A DNA stretch of 64,000 nucleotides, taken from the NCBI GenBank assembly GCA_900769445.1, contig CAAGGR010000115.1, forward strand, positions 98,170 through 162,169, in the 5' to 3' direction. The notes beneath the pieces are model-generated. The model did no database searches, was not told the DNA's origin, and saw only the letters and a program-made list of their open reading frames with translations. Made by a program: the position numbers and the translations under genes. Origin of the DNA: an uncultured Alistipes sp. GTDB lineage: Bacteria; Bacteroidota; Bacteroidia; Bacteroidales; Rikenellaceae. Positions within the stretch are counted from its first letter, which is position 1; every line of letters begins with the position of its first letter. Shown one piece after another: positions 25,168 through 34,663 of this stretch.

Positions 25168-25542
25168 TTACTTCTCCTCCTCAGCTACAACAGCCTGCTC
25201 AGCATCAGCATCTACAACGATATCCTCGCCCTCAACTGCGATAGTCTCCTCCTCTACAGCAGTTGCCTGGTCAACACCTGCAGTGATCTCCTCGATACCG
25301 ATAATCTCGTTTGCCTTCTCTGACTTTGGAAGTGCTACAACTGAAAGAAGTGTGAAGAATACGATAGCGGCAATCATTGCCCATGTAAACTTCTCAAGGA
25401 AATCTGTGGTCTGGCGAACACCCATAGTCTGGTTAGCAGCACCGAAGTTAGCAGCCATACCGCTCTTTGGGCTCTGTACCAATACTGCAAGTATAAGTAG
25501 GATACTTGCAATAACAATCATAATAATCGAAAATGTATACAT
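25168..25542 (-). CDS. secG: Preprotein translocase subunit SecG
   Basis: A 124-residue inner-membrane protein that assists the SecYEG channel. Two hydrophobic helices (about 4-22 and 53-72) flank the conserved cytosolic loop LVQSPKSGMAANFG, with FLEKFTW before the second helix. The acidic Ala/Glu/Val-rich tail of about 45 residues is typical of Bacteroidetes SecG and makes it longer than the E. coli form. It is last of the operon starting at 28619. Confidence 0.92.
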   Translation of the reverse strand: MYTFSIIMIVIASILLILAVLVQSPKSGMAANFGAANQTMGVRQTTDFLEKFTWAMIAAIVFFTLLSVVALPKSEKANEIIGIEEITAGVDQATAVEEETIAVEGEDIVVDADAEQAVVAEEEK

Positions 25543-25569
25543 AACGCGTGTAAATTTAATTATCTTCTG

Positions 25570-26028
25570 TTATTGTTTTGTTAGCTTATCCTCAATATCC
25601 GAGATAAGTCGTGCAAAGTAAATACTTTTTTCTGAATTTAGCAAACTTAATTTGCGATAAGTGGCAATAGCTTCGGCATATAGCCCCTGTTTTTCGTAAA
25701 TTTCTGCAATTTCTTCGCTCACAAGCTCGTCATCCTCCTCCATTTCTGGAGTTGCAAGGTCGCTATCGTCGCCATCCTTAGCAACAATGCGATAGTCGTC
25801 GAGCTTCAAAAAACGCTCGATAATATCCTCCGTACTCACATGGCGCAGACGCTCAAGGTCTATCTCCTTAGGGCGTAGTGTAGCGGTAGGGTGTAGCATC
25901 GCCACAAGGCGTGTGGCTGCATCCTTAATCTCGCCATCGCTATTGCGAGCAATAGCAAGGTGCAGGGCACTCCACCAAGGGTACTGCTCCAATAGTTGCT
26001 CGATATTATGTTGCTTGTTTGCATCCAT
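25570..26028 (-). CDS. TPR-type protein of the lptE-secG cluster
   Basis: A 152-residue soluble protein with an N-terminal helical segment (YPWWSALHLAIARN) and, near 105-150, a tetratricopeptide-like pair: SEEIAEIYEKQGLYAEAIATYRKLSLLNSEKS. The middle is acidic (DGDDSDLATPEMEEDDE). It lies 5 bp after lptE and 27 bp before secG. This gene is usually annotated only as a tetratricopeptide protein, and no activity is known. Confidence 0.8.
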   Translation of the reverse strand: MDANKQHNIEQLLEQYPWWSALHLAIARNSDGEIKDAATRLVAMLHPTATLRPKEIDLERLRHVSTEDIIERFLKLDDYRIVAKDGDDSDLATPEMEEDDELVSEEIAEIYEKQGLYAEAIATYRKLSLLNSEKSIYFARLISDIEDKLTKQ

Positions 26029-26033
26029 ATATA

Positions 26034-26552
26034 CTACCAGTTACCTGCTGCAGCCATATATATATCGTTAACCAAAGCCTCGACAATCTCCTCGATAAGC
26101 TGATCCTGCACATCTATAAGCAACTGCGAAGCATCGTAGTCGGCATACGATGAGAATGTCTTATTGCTAAACGATAGAGTCTGGTCGATAGCATTCTGGA
26201 AGTTTACCTTAACCGTGATTGTAAGACGGTTTTGTAGGGCGTAGTCGCCACTTGATACGGATGAGGTGTTGGATGTATAGTTGGTAATCTCGCCCTCGAA
26301 TGCGAAATCTCCACCCTCCTCGACCTGCTGCAAGCGTGTCTGGCGTGAGAACTTATCGCGCAAACCCTCAGTAAGGGCATTGCTCAACGTAGGCGCAACC
26401 ATAGGTGCATTGTTGGGAAAGTATGCCACAGAAAAGGTCTGTGCCGCAGGTGGAATAGAACCACCAGAGAGGTTGTAGGTTACCTTATAGCCACAAGCGC
26501 AAGCAACTATCGCTACCGCAATAATGGTAAATATTTTTGTTAACTTCTTCAT
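26034..26552 (-). CDS. lptE: LPS assembly lipoprotein LptE
   Basis: A 172-residue outer-membrane lipoprotein expected to plug and stabilise LptD for lipopolysaccharide insertion. The signal peptide ends at a lipobox with C18/C20 (IVACAC), followed by GYKVTYNLSGGSIPP, the pattern of Bacteroidetes LptE. FSVAYFPNNAP and TEGLRDKFSRQTRL resemble the family core. It is encoded between the sigma-54 activator (6 bp upstream) and the TPR gene. Confidence 0.85.
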   Translation of the reverse strand: MKKLTKIFTIIAVAIVACACGYKVTYNLSGGSIPPAAQTFSVAYFPNNAPMVAPTLSNALTEGLRDKFSRQTRLQQVEEGGDFAFEGEITNYTSNTSSVSSGDYALQNRLTITVKVNFQNAIDQTLSFSNKTFSSYADYDASQLLIDVQDQLIEEIVEALVNDIYMAAAGNW

Positions 26553-26558
26553 AATAAG

Positions 26559-27782
26559 CTATTTTGTGTTGTCGTCAATACCTAGTGCCTTCATTCGTCG
26601 ATAGAGTGTGCGCTCCGAGATGAAGAGGTCGCGTGCAGCCTCCTTACGTCGGTAGTTGTTGCGCTGGAGTGCTTGAATAATCTGTTCGCGCTGCACATCA
26701 TCTTTGGTTAGCTCCTTTGGAAGATCGTCATCCACAACCTCCACCATATCCTCGTACTCGTAGCGTGGGGCAATCTCTTCGTGGCGCTCTGGGAGCAATC
26801 CTGCAATCTCACGCTGCTCACGTTGTGGTGGCTGTGGTGTAGTGCTTCTGCCCGATAGAGCCTCGGTCATCATACGCTTTAGGTCGTTGATGTCGTTGCG
26901 CATATCGAACAAAATCTTGTAGAGCAGTTCACGCTCTGTAGTCATGCTCTCATAATTATCGTTGCCACCAGCTACCGTGCGTACAGAGTACTCCTCGTTT
27001 GGAAGGTAACGACGGAGAATGTCGGCAGTGATGTTGCGGCTCTGCTCGATAGCAGATATCTGCTCTGCGACATTCTTCAACTGACGAATATTGCCTCGCC
27101 AGTGGTAGTTTTCAAGTAGGATGCGCGCCCCCTCATCAAGGGTGATGGCTGGCATCTTATATTGAACAGCCACGTCGCTGGCAAACTTCCTAAATAGTAG
27201 GTATATATCGCCTTTGCGCTCGCGAAGTGCTGGTACACTGATAGGTACGGTATTTAGACGATAGTACAAATCCTCGCGGAAGCGACCCTCGGCAATAGCG
27301 CGCATAAGGTCGTTGTTGGTGGCTGCCACAACGCGCACGTTGGTCTTCTGTACCTTTGCCGAGCCTACACGCATAAACTCTCCAGTCTGCAATACGCGGA
27401 GTAGGCGCACTTGGGTAGAGATAGGTAACTCGCCAACCTCATCAAGGAAGATGGTGCCACCATCAGCCTCCTCGAAGTATCCCTTGCGGCTATCTACGGC
27501 ACCTGTAAAAGAACCCTTCTCATGGCCAAAAAGCTCCGAGTCGATAGTACCCTCTGGAATAGCACCGCAGTTAACTGCGATATATTTATTGTGCTTGCGG
27601 GCTGAGTTCGAATGGATGATTTTAGGGAAGAACTCCTTACCAACACCGCTCTCGCCAGTAACCAATACAGAGAGGTCTGTTGGTGCTACTCGCATAGCTA
27701 TCTCTATGGCAGTATTCAAAGCCTCGGTATTGCCAATAATACCGAATTGCTGTTTTACTGTGAGAATTTCAGTCGATGTCAT
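26559..27782 (-). CDS. Sigma-54-dependent transcriptional activator
   Basis: A 407-residue protein without a receiver domain. The AAA+ domain begins at once: Walker A GESGVGKE (43-50), GSFTGA (90-95, the sigma-54 contact loop, usually GAFTGA), Walker B TIFLDEV (110-116) and an arginine-finger region. A linker (about 285-350) precedes a Fis-type HTH (QIIQALQRNNYRRKEAARDL and following helices). It would remodel RpoN-polymerase at -24/-12 promoters. The signal input is unknown. It is co-transcribed with lptE and secG, suggesting a link to envelope biogenesis. Confidence 0.9.
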   Translation of the reverse strand: MTSTEILTVKQQFGIIGNTEALNTAIEIAMRVAPTDLSVLVTGESGVGKEFFPKIIHSNSARKHNKYIAVNCGAIPEGTIDSELFGHEKGSFTGAVDSRKGYFEEADGGTIFLDEVGELPISTQVRLLRVLQTGEFMRVGSAKVQKTNVRVVAATNNDLMRAIAEGRFREDLYYRLNTVPISVPALRERKGDIYLLFRKFASDVAVQYKMPAITLDEGARILLENYHWRGNIRQLKNVAEQISAIEQSRNITADILRRYLPNEEYSVRTVAGGNDNYESMTTERELLYKILFDMRNDINDLKRMMTEALSGRSTTPQPPQREQREIAGLLPERHEEIAPRYEYEDMVEVVDDDLPKELTKDDVQREQIIQALQRNNYRRKEAARDLFISERTLYRRMKALGIDDNTK

Positions 27783-27785
27783 ATC

Positions 27786-28619
27786 CTACTCTGTTACACT
27801 ATAGTTGATTTCGTGAATTTCGTTGTTTAACACCATTGCGGGTGTTTGCTCAAGAGAGTCTATTGGCGATATGACCATCAGACTATCTTGCATCATAAGG
27901 GAGTCTGCCTCCATTATTGGCTCCTCTACAATATGTGTTGCCTCATGGGTAACAGCTTGTTTGCTGCTCAACCAGTACCATAGACCGTAGAGGCCACCTG
28001 CAATCATAATGAAGATAAGGAGCAGAAGTAGCGGTATTCCACGTCGTGGCGCTCTGCGCTTATCTGTTCTATCCTCGCCTCGCTTTTTCTTTCTATCATC
28101 ATAGTTGAGACCTCGCAAATAGTAGTCGGGCTTATTTGATGATAGGGTATTGGTCTCGGCAGCCTGGGGCTTAGGTTTCGCCTTTTGTGCTTTAACCTCA
28201 CTCTCGGATAGTGAAATAGTATTTGTTAACAATCCCAATTTCAGCTTCTCGAGATTGAGCGCCTCGACCGGAGGTTTAATGCTGCCACCAATAACTCTTG
28301 GCTCAGACTTATGGCTAAATAGAATTGTGTTATTCTCTCCCGGGCGGAACTCTCCAAAATCTGCAATTGTATATTTCTCGCCTTGGCTTAGGGCGTGGCG
28401 TATCTCAAAGACAAATCTGTCAATTTTGCCGATAGCCTCAAGCTCGCTAATATTATACGCCACAAGCAGCGAGCGCAATACTCCGTCGTCGTTGCGGATA
28501 AGGTCTGTAAAACGAATAATACCAGATGGTTGCTTAACTATAAACGCACCAAGCTTAGGCACAACAATACGCTTGTTGTGCTTGAGATACTCGATAAGTA
28601 TGTTGGTAATAAGCTCCAC
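27786..28619 (-). CDS. HU-CCDC81-like domain membrane protein
   Basis: A 277-residue protein. Residues 1-110 read as the HU-related CCDC81 domain: ILIEYLKHNKRIVVPKLGAF, FTDLIRNDDGVL and YTIADFGEFRPG. Then come a basic linker (KKKRGEDRTDKRRAPRRG) and one transmembrane helix (about 194-218), followed by an acidic C-terminal part outside. In other Bacteroidetes, proteins with this start often end in a SPOR domain; here the C terminus is short and I see none. It is first of the five-gene operon with a good promoter. Confidence 0.8.
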   Translation of the reverse strand: MELITNILIEYLKHNKRIVVPKLGAFIVKQPSGIIRFTDLIRNDDGVLRSLLVAYNISELEAIGKIDRFVFEIRHALSQGEKYTIADFGEFRPGENNTILFSHKSEPRVIGGSIKPPVEALNLEKLKLGLLTNTISLSESEVKAQKAKPKPQAAETNTLSSNKPDYYLRGLNYDDRKKKRGEDRTDKRRAPRRGIPLLLLLIFIMIAGGLYGLWYWLSSKQAVTHEATHIVEEPIMEADSLMMQDSLMVISPIDSLEQTPAMVLNNEIHEINYSVTE

Positions 28620-28645
28620 CTATTTTTATTTTTACATATAACGTG

Positions 28646-28676
28646 CAAAGATACAAAACTATTCACAAACTGCAAA
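28646..28676 (-). promoter_or_regulatory. Promoter of the CCDC81-sigma54-lptE-TPR-secG operon
   Basis: TATCTTTG (28646-28653) with TTTG (28673-28676) 19 bp upstream on the minus strand. Confidence 0.75.
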
Positions 28677-28711
28677 ATTTTTGAAAAGAGTGGTCGGTGT
28701 AGGTATACAAA

Positions 28712-28744
28712 AAGAGCTATCCAAAGAAATATCGGATAGCTCTT
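28712..28744 (-). terminator. Terminator of the small DNA-binding protein gene
   Basis: A perfect 11-bp stem AAGAGCTATCC/GGATAGCTCTT followed by TTTTT on the minus strand. Confidence 0.88.
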
Positions 28745-28766
28745 CCAATTTATCTACTATTTTGTT

Positions 28767-29015
28767 TTACTCCTTCTGCTCGTTTAGAATGCGCATTGCA
28801 GCATCGAATATAGTTGTGTCGTCAAGAGTTACAACACCACCGTCTGGACCCTGCTCTATATGAATGCCTACACCCTCTTTAGCGTCAAAATGCTTGCCAC
28901 CAAAGTAGTTGCGTACTGTATCAACGTCGATTCCCAATTCGTCTGCGATGCGCTGCGAGCTGCCACTAGGCAACTTGTCCTTGATGCGGCGCAATTCATT
29001 AAATGTAATAATCAT
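28767..29015 (-). CDS. Small HTH DNA-binding protein
   Basis: An 82-residue protein. Residues 5-40 form a helix-turn-helix (RRIKDKLPSG, then RIADELGIDVDTVRNYFGG), followed by a short beta-rich part with GIHIEQGPDGGVVTLDD. I recognise this layout as a widespread Bacteroidales family annotated only as DNA-binding protein. Monocistronic; no clear promoter box is seen. Targets are unknown. Confidence 0.8.
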   Translation of the reverse strand: MIITFNELRRIKDKLPSGSSQRIADELGIDVDTVRNYFGGKHFDAKEGVGIHIEQGPDGGVVTLDDTTIFDAAMRILNEQKE

Positions 29016-29141
29016 AACTTTCTAATATTAGTTGATAAATTTGTTTCGCACTACTAAATTAATACAATTTTTCGGAACAGCCAAACATTTGTGATTATTT
29101 TTGCAAAATATTTCAATATTTCTGCATATCTATAAATGAAT

Positions 29142-29174
29142 AAGAGCGGTCGTACATCTCTGTAGACCGCCCTT
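29142..29174 (-). terminator. Terminator of ppdK
   Basis: AAG(A)GCGGTC pairs with GACCGC(C)CTT in a 10-bp stem including one wobble. The minus-strand tail is moderately T-rich. Confidence 0.75.
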
Positions 29175-29195
29175 ATACCATATATATAATATATA

Positions 29196-31922
29196 CTACT
29201 CGTTAAGAGCTGCGTGAGCCGCTGCAAGACGTGCGATAGGCACACGGAATGGTGAACAGCTAACGTAGTTCAAACCTGCGTAGTGGCAGAACTCTACTGA
29301 TGATGGCTCGCCACCATGCTCACCGCAGATACCACACTTCAAGTCTGGACGTGTTGTGCGACCCTTGAATACAGCCTCACGAACAAGCTGGCCTACGCCG
29401 TTGCGGTCCAATACCTTAAATGGATCGTTCTTGAGGATGTTCTTCTCGAGGTAGATAGGCAAGAACTTAGCGATATCATCACGAGAGAAACCAAGTGTCA
29501 TCTGAGTAAGGTCGTTAGTACCGAATGAGAAGAACTCTGCAACCTCAGCGATCTGGTTAGCTGTAACAGCAGCACGTGGAACCTCAATCATAGTACCTAC
29601 AAGGTAGTCGATGCGGTCGTTACGCTCTGCGAATACAGCCTCAGCAGTCTGGTCGATGATGTTCTTCTGGTAGCGAAGCTCCTTGTGGTTACCTACAAGT
29701 GGTACCATGATCTCCACCTTAACAGGTGTGCCAGAAGCCTTAACGTTCATAGCAGCCTCGATGATAGCACGTGCCTGCATCTCTGTAATCTCTGGGTATG
29801 TGTTACCAAGACGGCAACCACGGTGGCCAAGCATTGGGTTAACCTCGTGCAAAGCCTCAACCTTAGCTACAACCTTCTCGAATGGAATGTTCATAACCTC
29901 TGCCATCTCGCGCTGATCCTTCTCAGTGTTAGGAGCGAACTCGTGCAATGGTGGGTCGAGCAAACGTACGATAACTGGGTAGCCATTCATAACCTTGAAT
30001 AGACCCTCGAAGTCGCCACGCTGCATAGGCAACAACTTAGAAAGAGCCACACGGCGACCAGCCTCGTCGTCAGAAAGAATCATCTCGCGGATAGCCTTGA
30101 TGCGATCACCCTCGAAGAACATATGCTCTGTACGGCAAAGACCGATACCCTGAGCGCCGAATGCGAATGCCTGCTCAGCATCACGTGGAGTATCAGCGTT
30201 AGCGCGAACGTTCATCTTAGAGTACTTACCTGCAAGCTCCATAAGCTGACCGAAGTCGCCATCAAGGTTTGCAGCCTGTGTAGCTACCTGACCGAGGTAA
30301 ACCTCACCTGTAGAACCGTTCAATGAAATCCAATCACCCTCCTTAATCTCGAAACCGTTAACCTTGATAGTGCGAGCCTTATAGTCGATCTCCAACTCGC
30401 CAGCACCTGATACGCAGCACTTACCCATACCACGAGCAACAACTGCTGCGTGTGATGTCATACCGCCACGAGCTGTAAGGATACCTGCTGCATCCAACAT
30501 ACCCTTCAAGTCCTCTGGAGATGTCTCGATACGAACCAAGATAGCCTTCTGACCAGTCTCGTTAAGCACCTTCTCTGCGTCATCAGCGAAGAATACTACT
30601 GGACCAGTTGCTGCACCTGGAGATGCTGGAAGACCCTTAACGATAACCTTAGCGTTCTTGATAGCCTTCTTATCGAATACTGGGTGCAAAAGCTCGTCAA
30701 GCTTCTCTGGCTCACAACGCAAAACAGCAGTCTTCTCGTCGATAAGACCCTCGCGAAGCATATCCATAGCAATCTTAACCATCGCTGCACCTGTACGCTT
30801 ACCGTTACGGCACTGCAACATCCAAAGCTTACCATCCTGGATAGTGAACTCGATATCCTGCATATCTGTAAAGTACTCCTCAAGGTGCTGCTGAATGCCA
30901 TTAAGCTCTGCATATACCTCAGGCATAATCTCCTCCAATGATGGGTACTTAGAAGCGCGCTCCTCCTCAGAGATGTTCTGAGCAGCAGCCCAACGCTTTG
31001 AACCCTCGATTGTAATCTGCTGAGGAGTGCGGATACCTGCTACTACGTCCTCACCCTGTGCGTTGATAAGATACTCACCGTTGAAGATGTTCTCACCAGT
31101 TGCAGCATCACGTGAGAATGCTACACCAGTTGCTGAGTTCTCACCCATGTTACCGAATACCATCGCCTGAACAGATACTGCAGTACCCCAAGCCTCTGGG
31201 ATGTTGTTGAGCTTACGATATAGGATAGCTCGCTCGTTCATCCATGAGCCAAATACTGCGCAGATAGCACCCCAAAGCTGCTCCCATGCGCTTGTTGGGA
31301 ACTCCTTACCAGTCTGCTCCTTTACAGCCTTCTTGAATGCTGCAACAAGCTCCTTAAGATCCTCAGTTGTAAGGTCAGTATCAGCCTTGATACCGCGCTT
31401 CTCCTTCTGAGCCTCGATGATAACCTCGAATGGATCCTGATCCTCCTTAGATGCTGGCTTCATCTCAAGTACAACGTCGCCATACATCTGTACGAAACGA
31501 CGGTATGAGTCCCAAGCGAAACGTGGGTTGCCAGAGAGCTTAGCGATAGCCTCAACAGCCTCATCGTTCATACCGAGGTTAAGGATTGTATCCATCATAC
31601 CTGGCATTGATGCGCGTGCGCCAGAACGTACTGAAACCAAAAGAGGAAGTGTAGAATCGCCAAACTTGCGACCAGTAAGGTTCTCGATATTCTTAATCGC
31701 TGCCTCAACCTCAGGACGAAGCAACTCGATAACACGCTCCTTACCCTCCTTGTAGTACTCTGAACATACATCAGTTGTGATTGTAAATCCTGGAGGTACA
31801 GGAATACCAATCAAGTTCATCTCAGCGAGGTTGGCACCCTTACCGCCAAGCAACTCTCTCATCTTGCCATTACCCTCAGCCTCCTTGTTACCGAAGGTAT
31901 AGACACGCTTTACATCTGCCAT
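29196..31922 (-). CDS. ppdK: Pyruvate, phosphate dikinase
   Basis: A 908-residue enzyme interconverting pyruvate + ATP + Pi and PEP + AMP + PPi. The N-terminal ATP-grasp domain starts GGKGANLAEMNLIGIPVPPGF. The swivelling phosphohistidine domain has GGMTSHAAVVARGMGKCCVSG (about 450). The C-terminal PEP/pyruvate barrel has the catalytic Cys in PDLKCGICGEHGG. Codons are strongly biased, so expression is probably high; in anaerobic Bacteroidales it would support PPi-linked glycolysis. Monocistronic, with a leader of about 75 nt. Confidence 0.97.
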   Translation of the reverse strand: MADVKRVYTFGNKEAEGNGKMRELLGGKGANLAEMNLIGIPVPPGFTITTDVCSEYYKEGKERVIELLRPEVEAAIKNIENLTGRKFGDSTLPLLVSVRSGARASMPGMMDTILNLGMNDEAVEAIAKLSGNPRFAWDSYRRFVQMYGDVVLEMKPASKEDQDPFEVIIEAQKEKRGIKADTDLTTEDLKELVAAFKKAVKEQTGKEFPTSAWEQLWGAICAVFGSWMNERAILYRKLNNIPEAWGTAVSVQAMVFGNMGENSATGVAFSRDAATGENIFNGEYLINAQGEDVVAGIRTPQQITIEGSKRWAAAQNISEEERASKYPSLEEIMPEVYAELNGIQQHLEEYFTDMQDIEFTIQDGKLWMLQCRNGKRTGAAMVKIAMDMLREGLIDEKTAVLRCEPEKLDELLHPVFDKKAIKNAKVIVKGLPASPGAATGPVVFFADDAEKVLNETGQKAILVRIETSPEDLKGMLDAAGILTARGGMTSHAAVVARGMGKCCVSGAGELEIDYKARTIKVNGFEIKEGDWISLNGSTGEVYLGQVATQAANLDGDFGQLMELAGKYSKMNVRANADTPRDAEQAFAFGAQGIGLCRTEHMFFEGDRIKAIREMILSDDEAGRRVALSKLLPMQRGDFEGLFKVMNGYPVIVRLLDPPLHEFAPNTEKDQREMAEVMNIPFEKVVAKVEALHEVNPMLGHRGCRLGNTYPEITEMQARAIIEAAMNVKASGTPVKVEIMVPLVGNHKELRYQKNIIDQTAEAVFAERNDRIDYLVGTMIEVPRAAVTANQIAEVAEFFSFGTNDLTQMTLGFSRDDIAKFLPIYLEKNILKNDPFKVLDRNGVGQLVREAVFKGRTTRPDLKCGICGEHGGEPSSVEFCHYAGLNYVSCSPFRVPIARLAAAHAALNE

Positions 31923-32005
31923 AATTCTTTAATTTATAATTAGTTAATATGATAATTGCATTTGTTATTGTTTAGCTATTTGCCAATTAGGCACATAATA
32001 GCTTA

Positions 32006-32036
32006 CAAAAGTAATTAAATTTTTTTGAAAATGCAA
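32006..32036 (-). promoter_or_regulatory. Promoter of ppdK
   Basis: TACTTTTG (32006-32013) and TTG (32034-32036), 20-bp spacer, minus strand. Confidence 0.7.
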
Positions 32037-32103
32037 TAATTATATCAGAATTATATCGATGAAAAGGCGATTATTATCTATAAATCCTGTTGGTGATAGG
32101 ATG

Positions 32104-33219
32104 CTATTCTTGATGCGATCTCCTATTTAGCATACGGCGTATCCAGAGATAGTATCCTGTAAGTGGTAGTGTGGCACCGAGCATAGCTGCCAAAAACCAC
32201 ATAATGCGAGAGAGGTAGCCTCCCCAATTGCCAACGTGTATGGTGTAGACCCAGCCTCGCACCTTGCGGTTATAGTCCGAGTCTTCATAAAGTATAGTAT
32301 CGGTTATCTTGCCACTATTGTTGTCGAACGAGTATTTGTCCGATGCTCGCTGATTACCCCAACCTGACTGCTTGACCGATACGTCACCATCCGATACTGT
32401 TAGCTCTGCAAACTCGCTATTGGTATCTTTGATGCTATCTACAGCACTCTGCCAGTGGATATATCTCTCCGTATTGGCGTTACGTGTACCTCCCTTTTGT
32501 GGTGCGTGCGTGTTGTTATTCGATTTTGTCTCTACGCCGAATAGTGAGTAAAAACTTTTGCTATACCATTTGAATGACCAGGTTAAGCCTGTCAGTGCCA
32601 TAGCAAGAAGTAGAAGTGTAGCGTAAACACCGCCTACCACGTGCAGGTCGTACCAAAATCGTTTCCACCCTTTGCGTACCTCTATTTTAGTTCGGTTTTT
32701 GAGCGCTTTAATACCTTTAGGCCACCATAGAACAATGCCTGTTAGGATAATTATAACCATTAGCAGGGTGCTTATACCCACGATAACCTTGCCCCAATAT
32801 ATCGCTCCATCCTCTGGTTTAGTATCCATAAGCCAGCGATGTAGACGAAACATGGTCTTGAAAAATCCCAAGCGACCAGGCTCGCCAAGCACCTCACCCG
32901 TATATTGGTCTACGTAGATTGCTGCGTGCTTGGGTGTGTTGATATTAACCTTGTAGGTGCGTTCTGGGTCATCGCTTATGGTAACACCCGTGATACGTCG
33001 CCCCTCCTCAAGTAATGGTTCGACATTTGCCAAAAGCTGGTCTATAGGTAGTGGCTCACCTACAACGTCGGTGTAGTAGTATTCGCTCTGCACAGCCTGT
33101 GTTATCTCCTTCTCGAAGATAAGCATTGCTCCCGTAAAGCAGGTGATAGATATCACGATACCCAATGGTAGCGAAAACCAGAGATGCGCCTTCTTAAAAA
33201 ACTTTCGCATATACGTCAT
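32104..33219 (-). CDS. xusC: PepSY-domain inner-membrane protein (XusC-like)
   Basis: A 371-residue PepSY-associated TM protein with about four helices (near 10-32, 145-168, 200-222, 340-360). HLWFSLPLGIVISITCFTGAML and LHRWLMD carry the conserved histidines of this ferric-reductase-like family. A periplasmic PepSY region (about 45-115, with YVDQYTGEVLGEPGRLG) follows helix one. It overlaps the upstream gene by one base (TAATG), implying translational coupling. In B. thetaiotaomicron XusC is the third Xus protein, thought to release iron from imported xenosiderophore. The assignment rests on gene order and families. Confidence 0.82.
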   Translation of the reverse strand: MTYMRKFFKKAHLWFSLPLGIVISITCFTGAMLIFEKEITQAVQSEYYYTDVVGEPLPIDQLLANVEPLLEEGRRITGVTISDDPERTYKVNINTPKHAAIYVDQYTGEVLGEPGRLGFFKTMFRLHRWLMDTKPEDGAIYWGKVIVGISTLLMVIIILTGIVLWWPKGIKALKNRTKIEVRKGWKRFWYDLHVVGGVYATLLLLAMALTGLTWSFKWYSKSFYSLFGVETKSNNNTHAPQKGGTRNANTERYIHWQSAVDSIKDTNSEFAELTVSDGDVSVKQSGWGNQRASDKYSFDNNSGKITDTILYEDSDYNRKVRGWVYTIHVGNWGGYLSRIMWFLAAMLGATLPLTGYYLWIRRMLNRRSHQE

Positions 33220-34634
33220 TAGTTTATAGGGTTAAGACGACCAATGCCTGTAATCTGTGTTGCCTCTACTGTAAGACCCTTGGTTGCCACAGCTGTATTG
33301 GTGTCGATAGCGTAGATGGCAGGGTAGTCGTTTGTAAGAGTTACAGCAATGTAACACTTCCCATTCTCCGAATATGGAGCATTACCAAAGCCAGAAATAG
33401 TATCTGCGGATGGTAGACCAGTCACTGGGGTTAGAGTTGCACTCTGCGTGTCAAAGATTGCAAGGCGCGATGCTGTCATCGTTGTTGATGGAGCAAGAGG
33501 CATATCATACATCAGCATCAAGAACTTATTGCCACCAACATACCATGTACGTAGGAATGAGTGACCATTAGCCAATGCCTCGATATTTACATAGTAGTTG
33601 GGATCAAACTCCTCTGTTCCCGCCTTGATGCGTACAACACCTGCGGGAAGTGTCGTCTGCTGACGTACATCAGCCATACTCTTGGCGTATGATGGCGAGA
33701 AGACATAGATATCACCACTCTCATCCTTCCAAATCATTTGATAGTATTGTGATTTGTTACGGCCACAAGCATAGCTAATCTTATCTGTACGAATAAGACG
33801 CTTTGAGGATAGGGTGTGGTCATCGAATATCGCTACCCAGCACTCATCTGGGTATTGTGTCCACTGCAACTCTCCCTCCTTATATGCTCCAGAGCCTGAG
33901 CCACCAGCCTCTTTCTTAACTAAATCCTCATTACCCGACTTTACCCATTTGCCACCTTCGATGTTGACACCATATTGGCTTAGTCCCATAGGAACGGCAG
34001 CAGAAAATATTTTGCTATCGACCTCTTCGATACCAGCCAAGGTCACAAACTCGCCATTGCCGAGGAAGTTCTCGGATAGATACTGCTCCTCAAGGGTGTT
34101 GTTTGTGGTGTAGGTCTCGGCCTCAACATCGAGATAGGATATTAGGAACGACTTAGGAAGATACCCCTTATCATCAGCCCACTCCGTAGGACCGTCGCCT
34201 GTGGAGAATGTCATAATGTAGTTGTCATAGATGCCGTATGTGGTAAATCTGCGTACGGCATACTCTGCAGGGCGTGCCGAGAGAGAGTAGTCGCTATTCA
34301 TTACATAGGAGCGTGTAGTACCTGCATTACCTTGATTGTATGTAAGACCATATAGATACTTATCTCTCCAAAATACCCAGTATGTAGCACCGTCGTTAAC
34401 TAAACCGTTGGTCATACCCACAGTGCCACTATTAAGGTTAGATGCTGTAACCAGAGCGTTAGTCGTAGAGCCTGTAAATGTTCCTTGTGTGGCAAGTACA
34501 TAAGGACGCTCTGTGTCATTATCTTGCGAGTCTTTGTTTAGGTCGTGTGTATGAGTCTCACACGCTGCTATTGCTATGAGTGAGAAGATTGAAAATGTCG
34601 CTACTGCGAGTTTGTTTAAAATTCTTGTTTTCAT
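33219..34634 (-). CDS. xusB: DUF4374 surface lipoprotein (XusB-like)
   Basis: A 471-residue lipoprotein with lipobox Cys C25 (IAIAAC) and a mature body of repeated beta-strands fitting the beta-propeller architecture of DUF4374. Motifs such as TYWVFWRDKYLYGLTYNQ and GHSFLRTWYVGGNKFLMLMY recur in this family. In Bacteroides, XusB binds ferric enterobactin at the cell surface. It lies between the TonB receptor (29 bp upstream) and the PepSY gene (1-bp overlap), exactly the xusABC order. Confidence 0.82.
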   Translation of the reverse strand: MKTRILNKLAVATFSIFSLIAIAACETHTHDLNKDSQDNDTERPYVLATQGTFTGSTTNALVTASNLNSGTVGMTNGLVNDGATYWVFWRDKYLYGLTYNQGNAGTTRSYVMNSDYSLSARPAEYAVRRFTTYGIYDNYIMTFSTGDGPTEWADDKGYLPKSFLISYLDVEAETYTTNNTLEEQYLSENFLGNGEFVTLAGIEEVDSKIFSAAVPMGLSQYGVNIEGGKWVKSGNEDLVKKEAGGSGSGAYKEGELQWTQYPDECWVAIFDDHTLSSKRLIRTDKISYACGRNKSQYYQMIWKDESGDIYVFSPSYAKSMADVRQQTTLPAGVVRIKAGTEEFDPNYYVNIEALANGHSFLRTWYVGGNKFLMLMYDMPLAPSTTMTASRLAIFDTQSATLTPVTGLPSADTISGFGNAPYSENGKCYIAVTLTNDYPAIYAIDTNTAVATKGLTVEATQITGIGRLNPIN

Positions 34635-34663
34635 ACTATTATTATTTTACTGTTAATTTCGAT

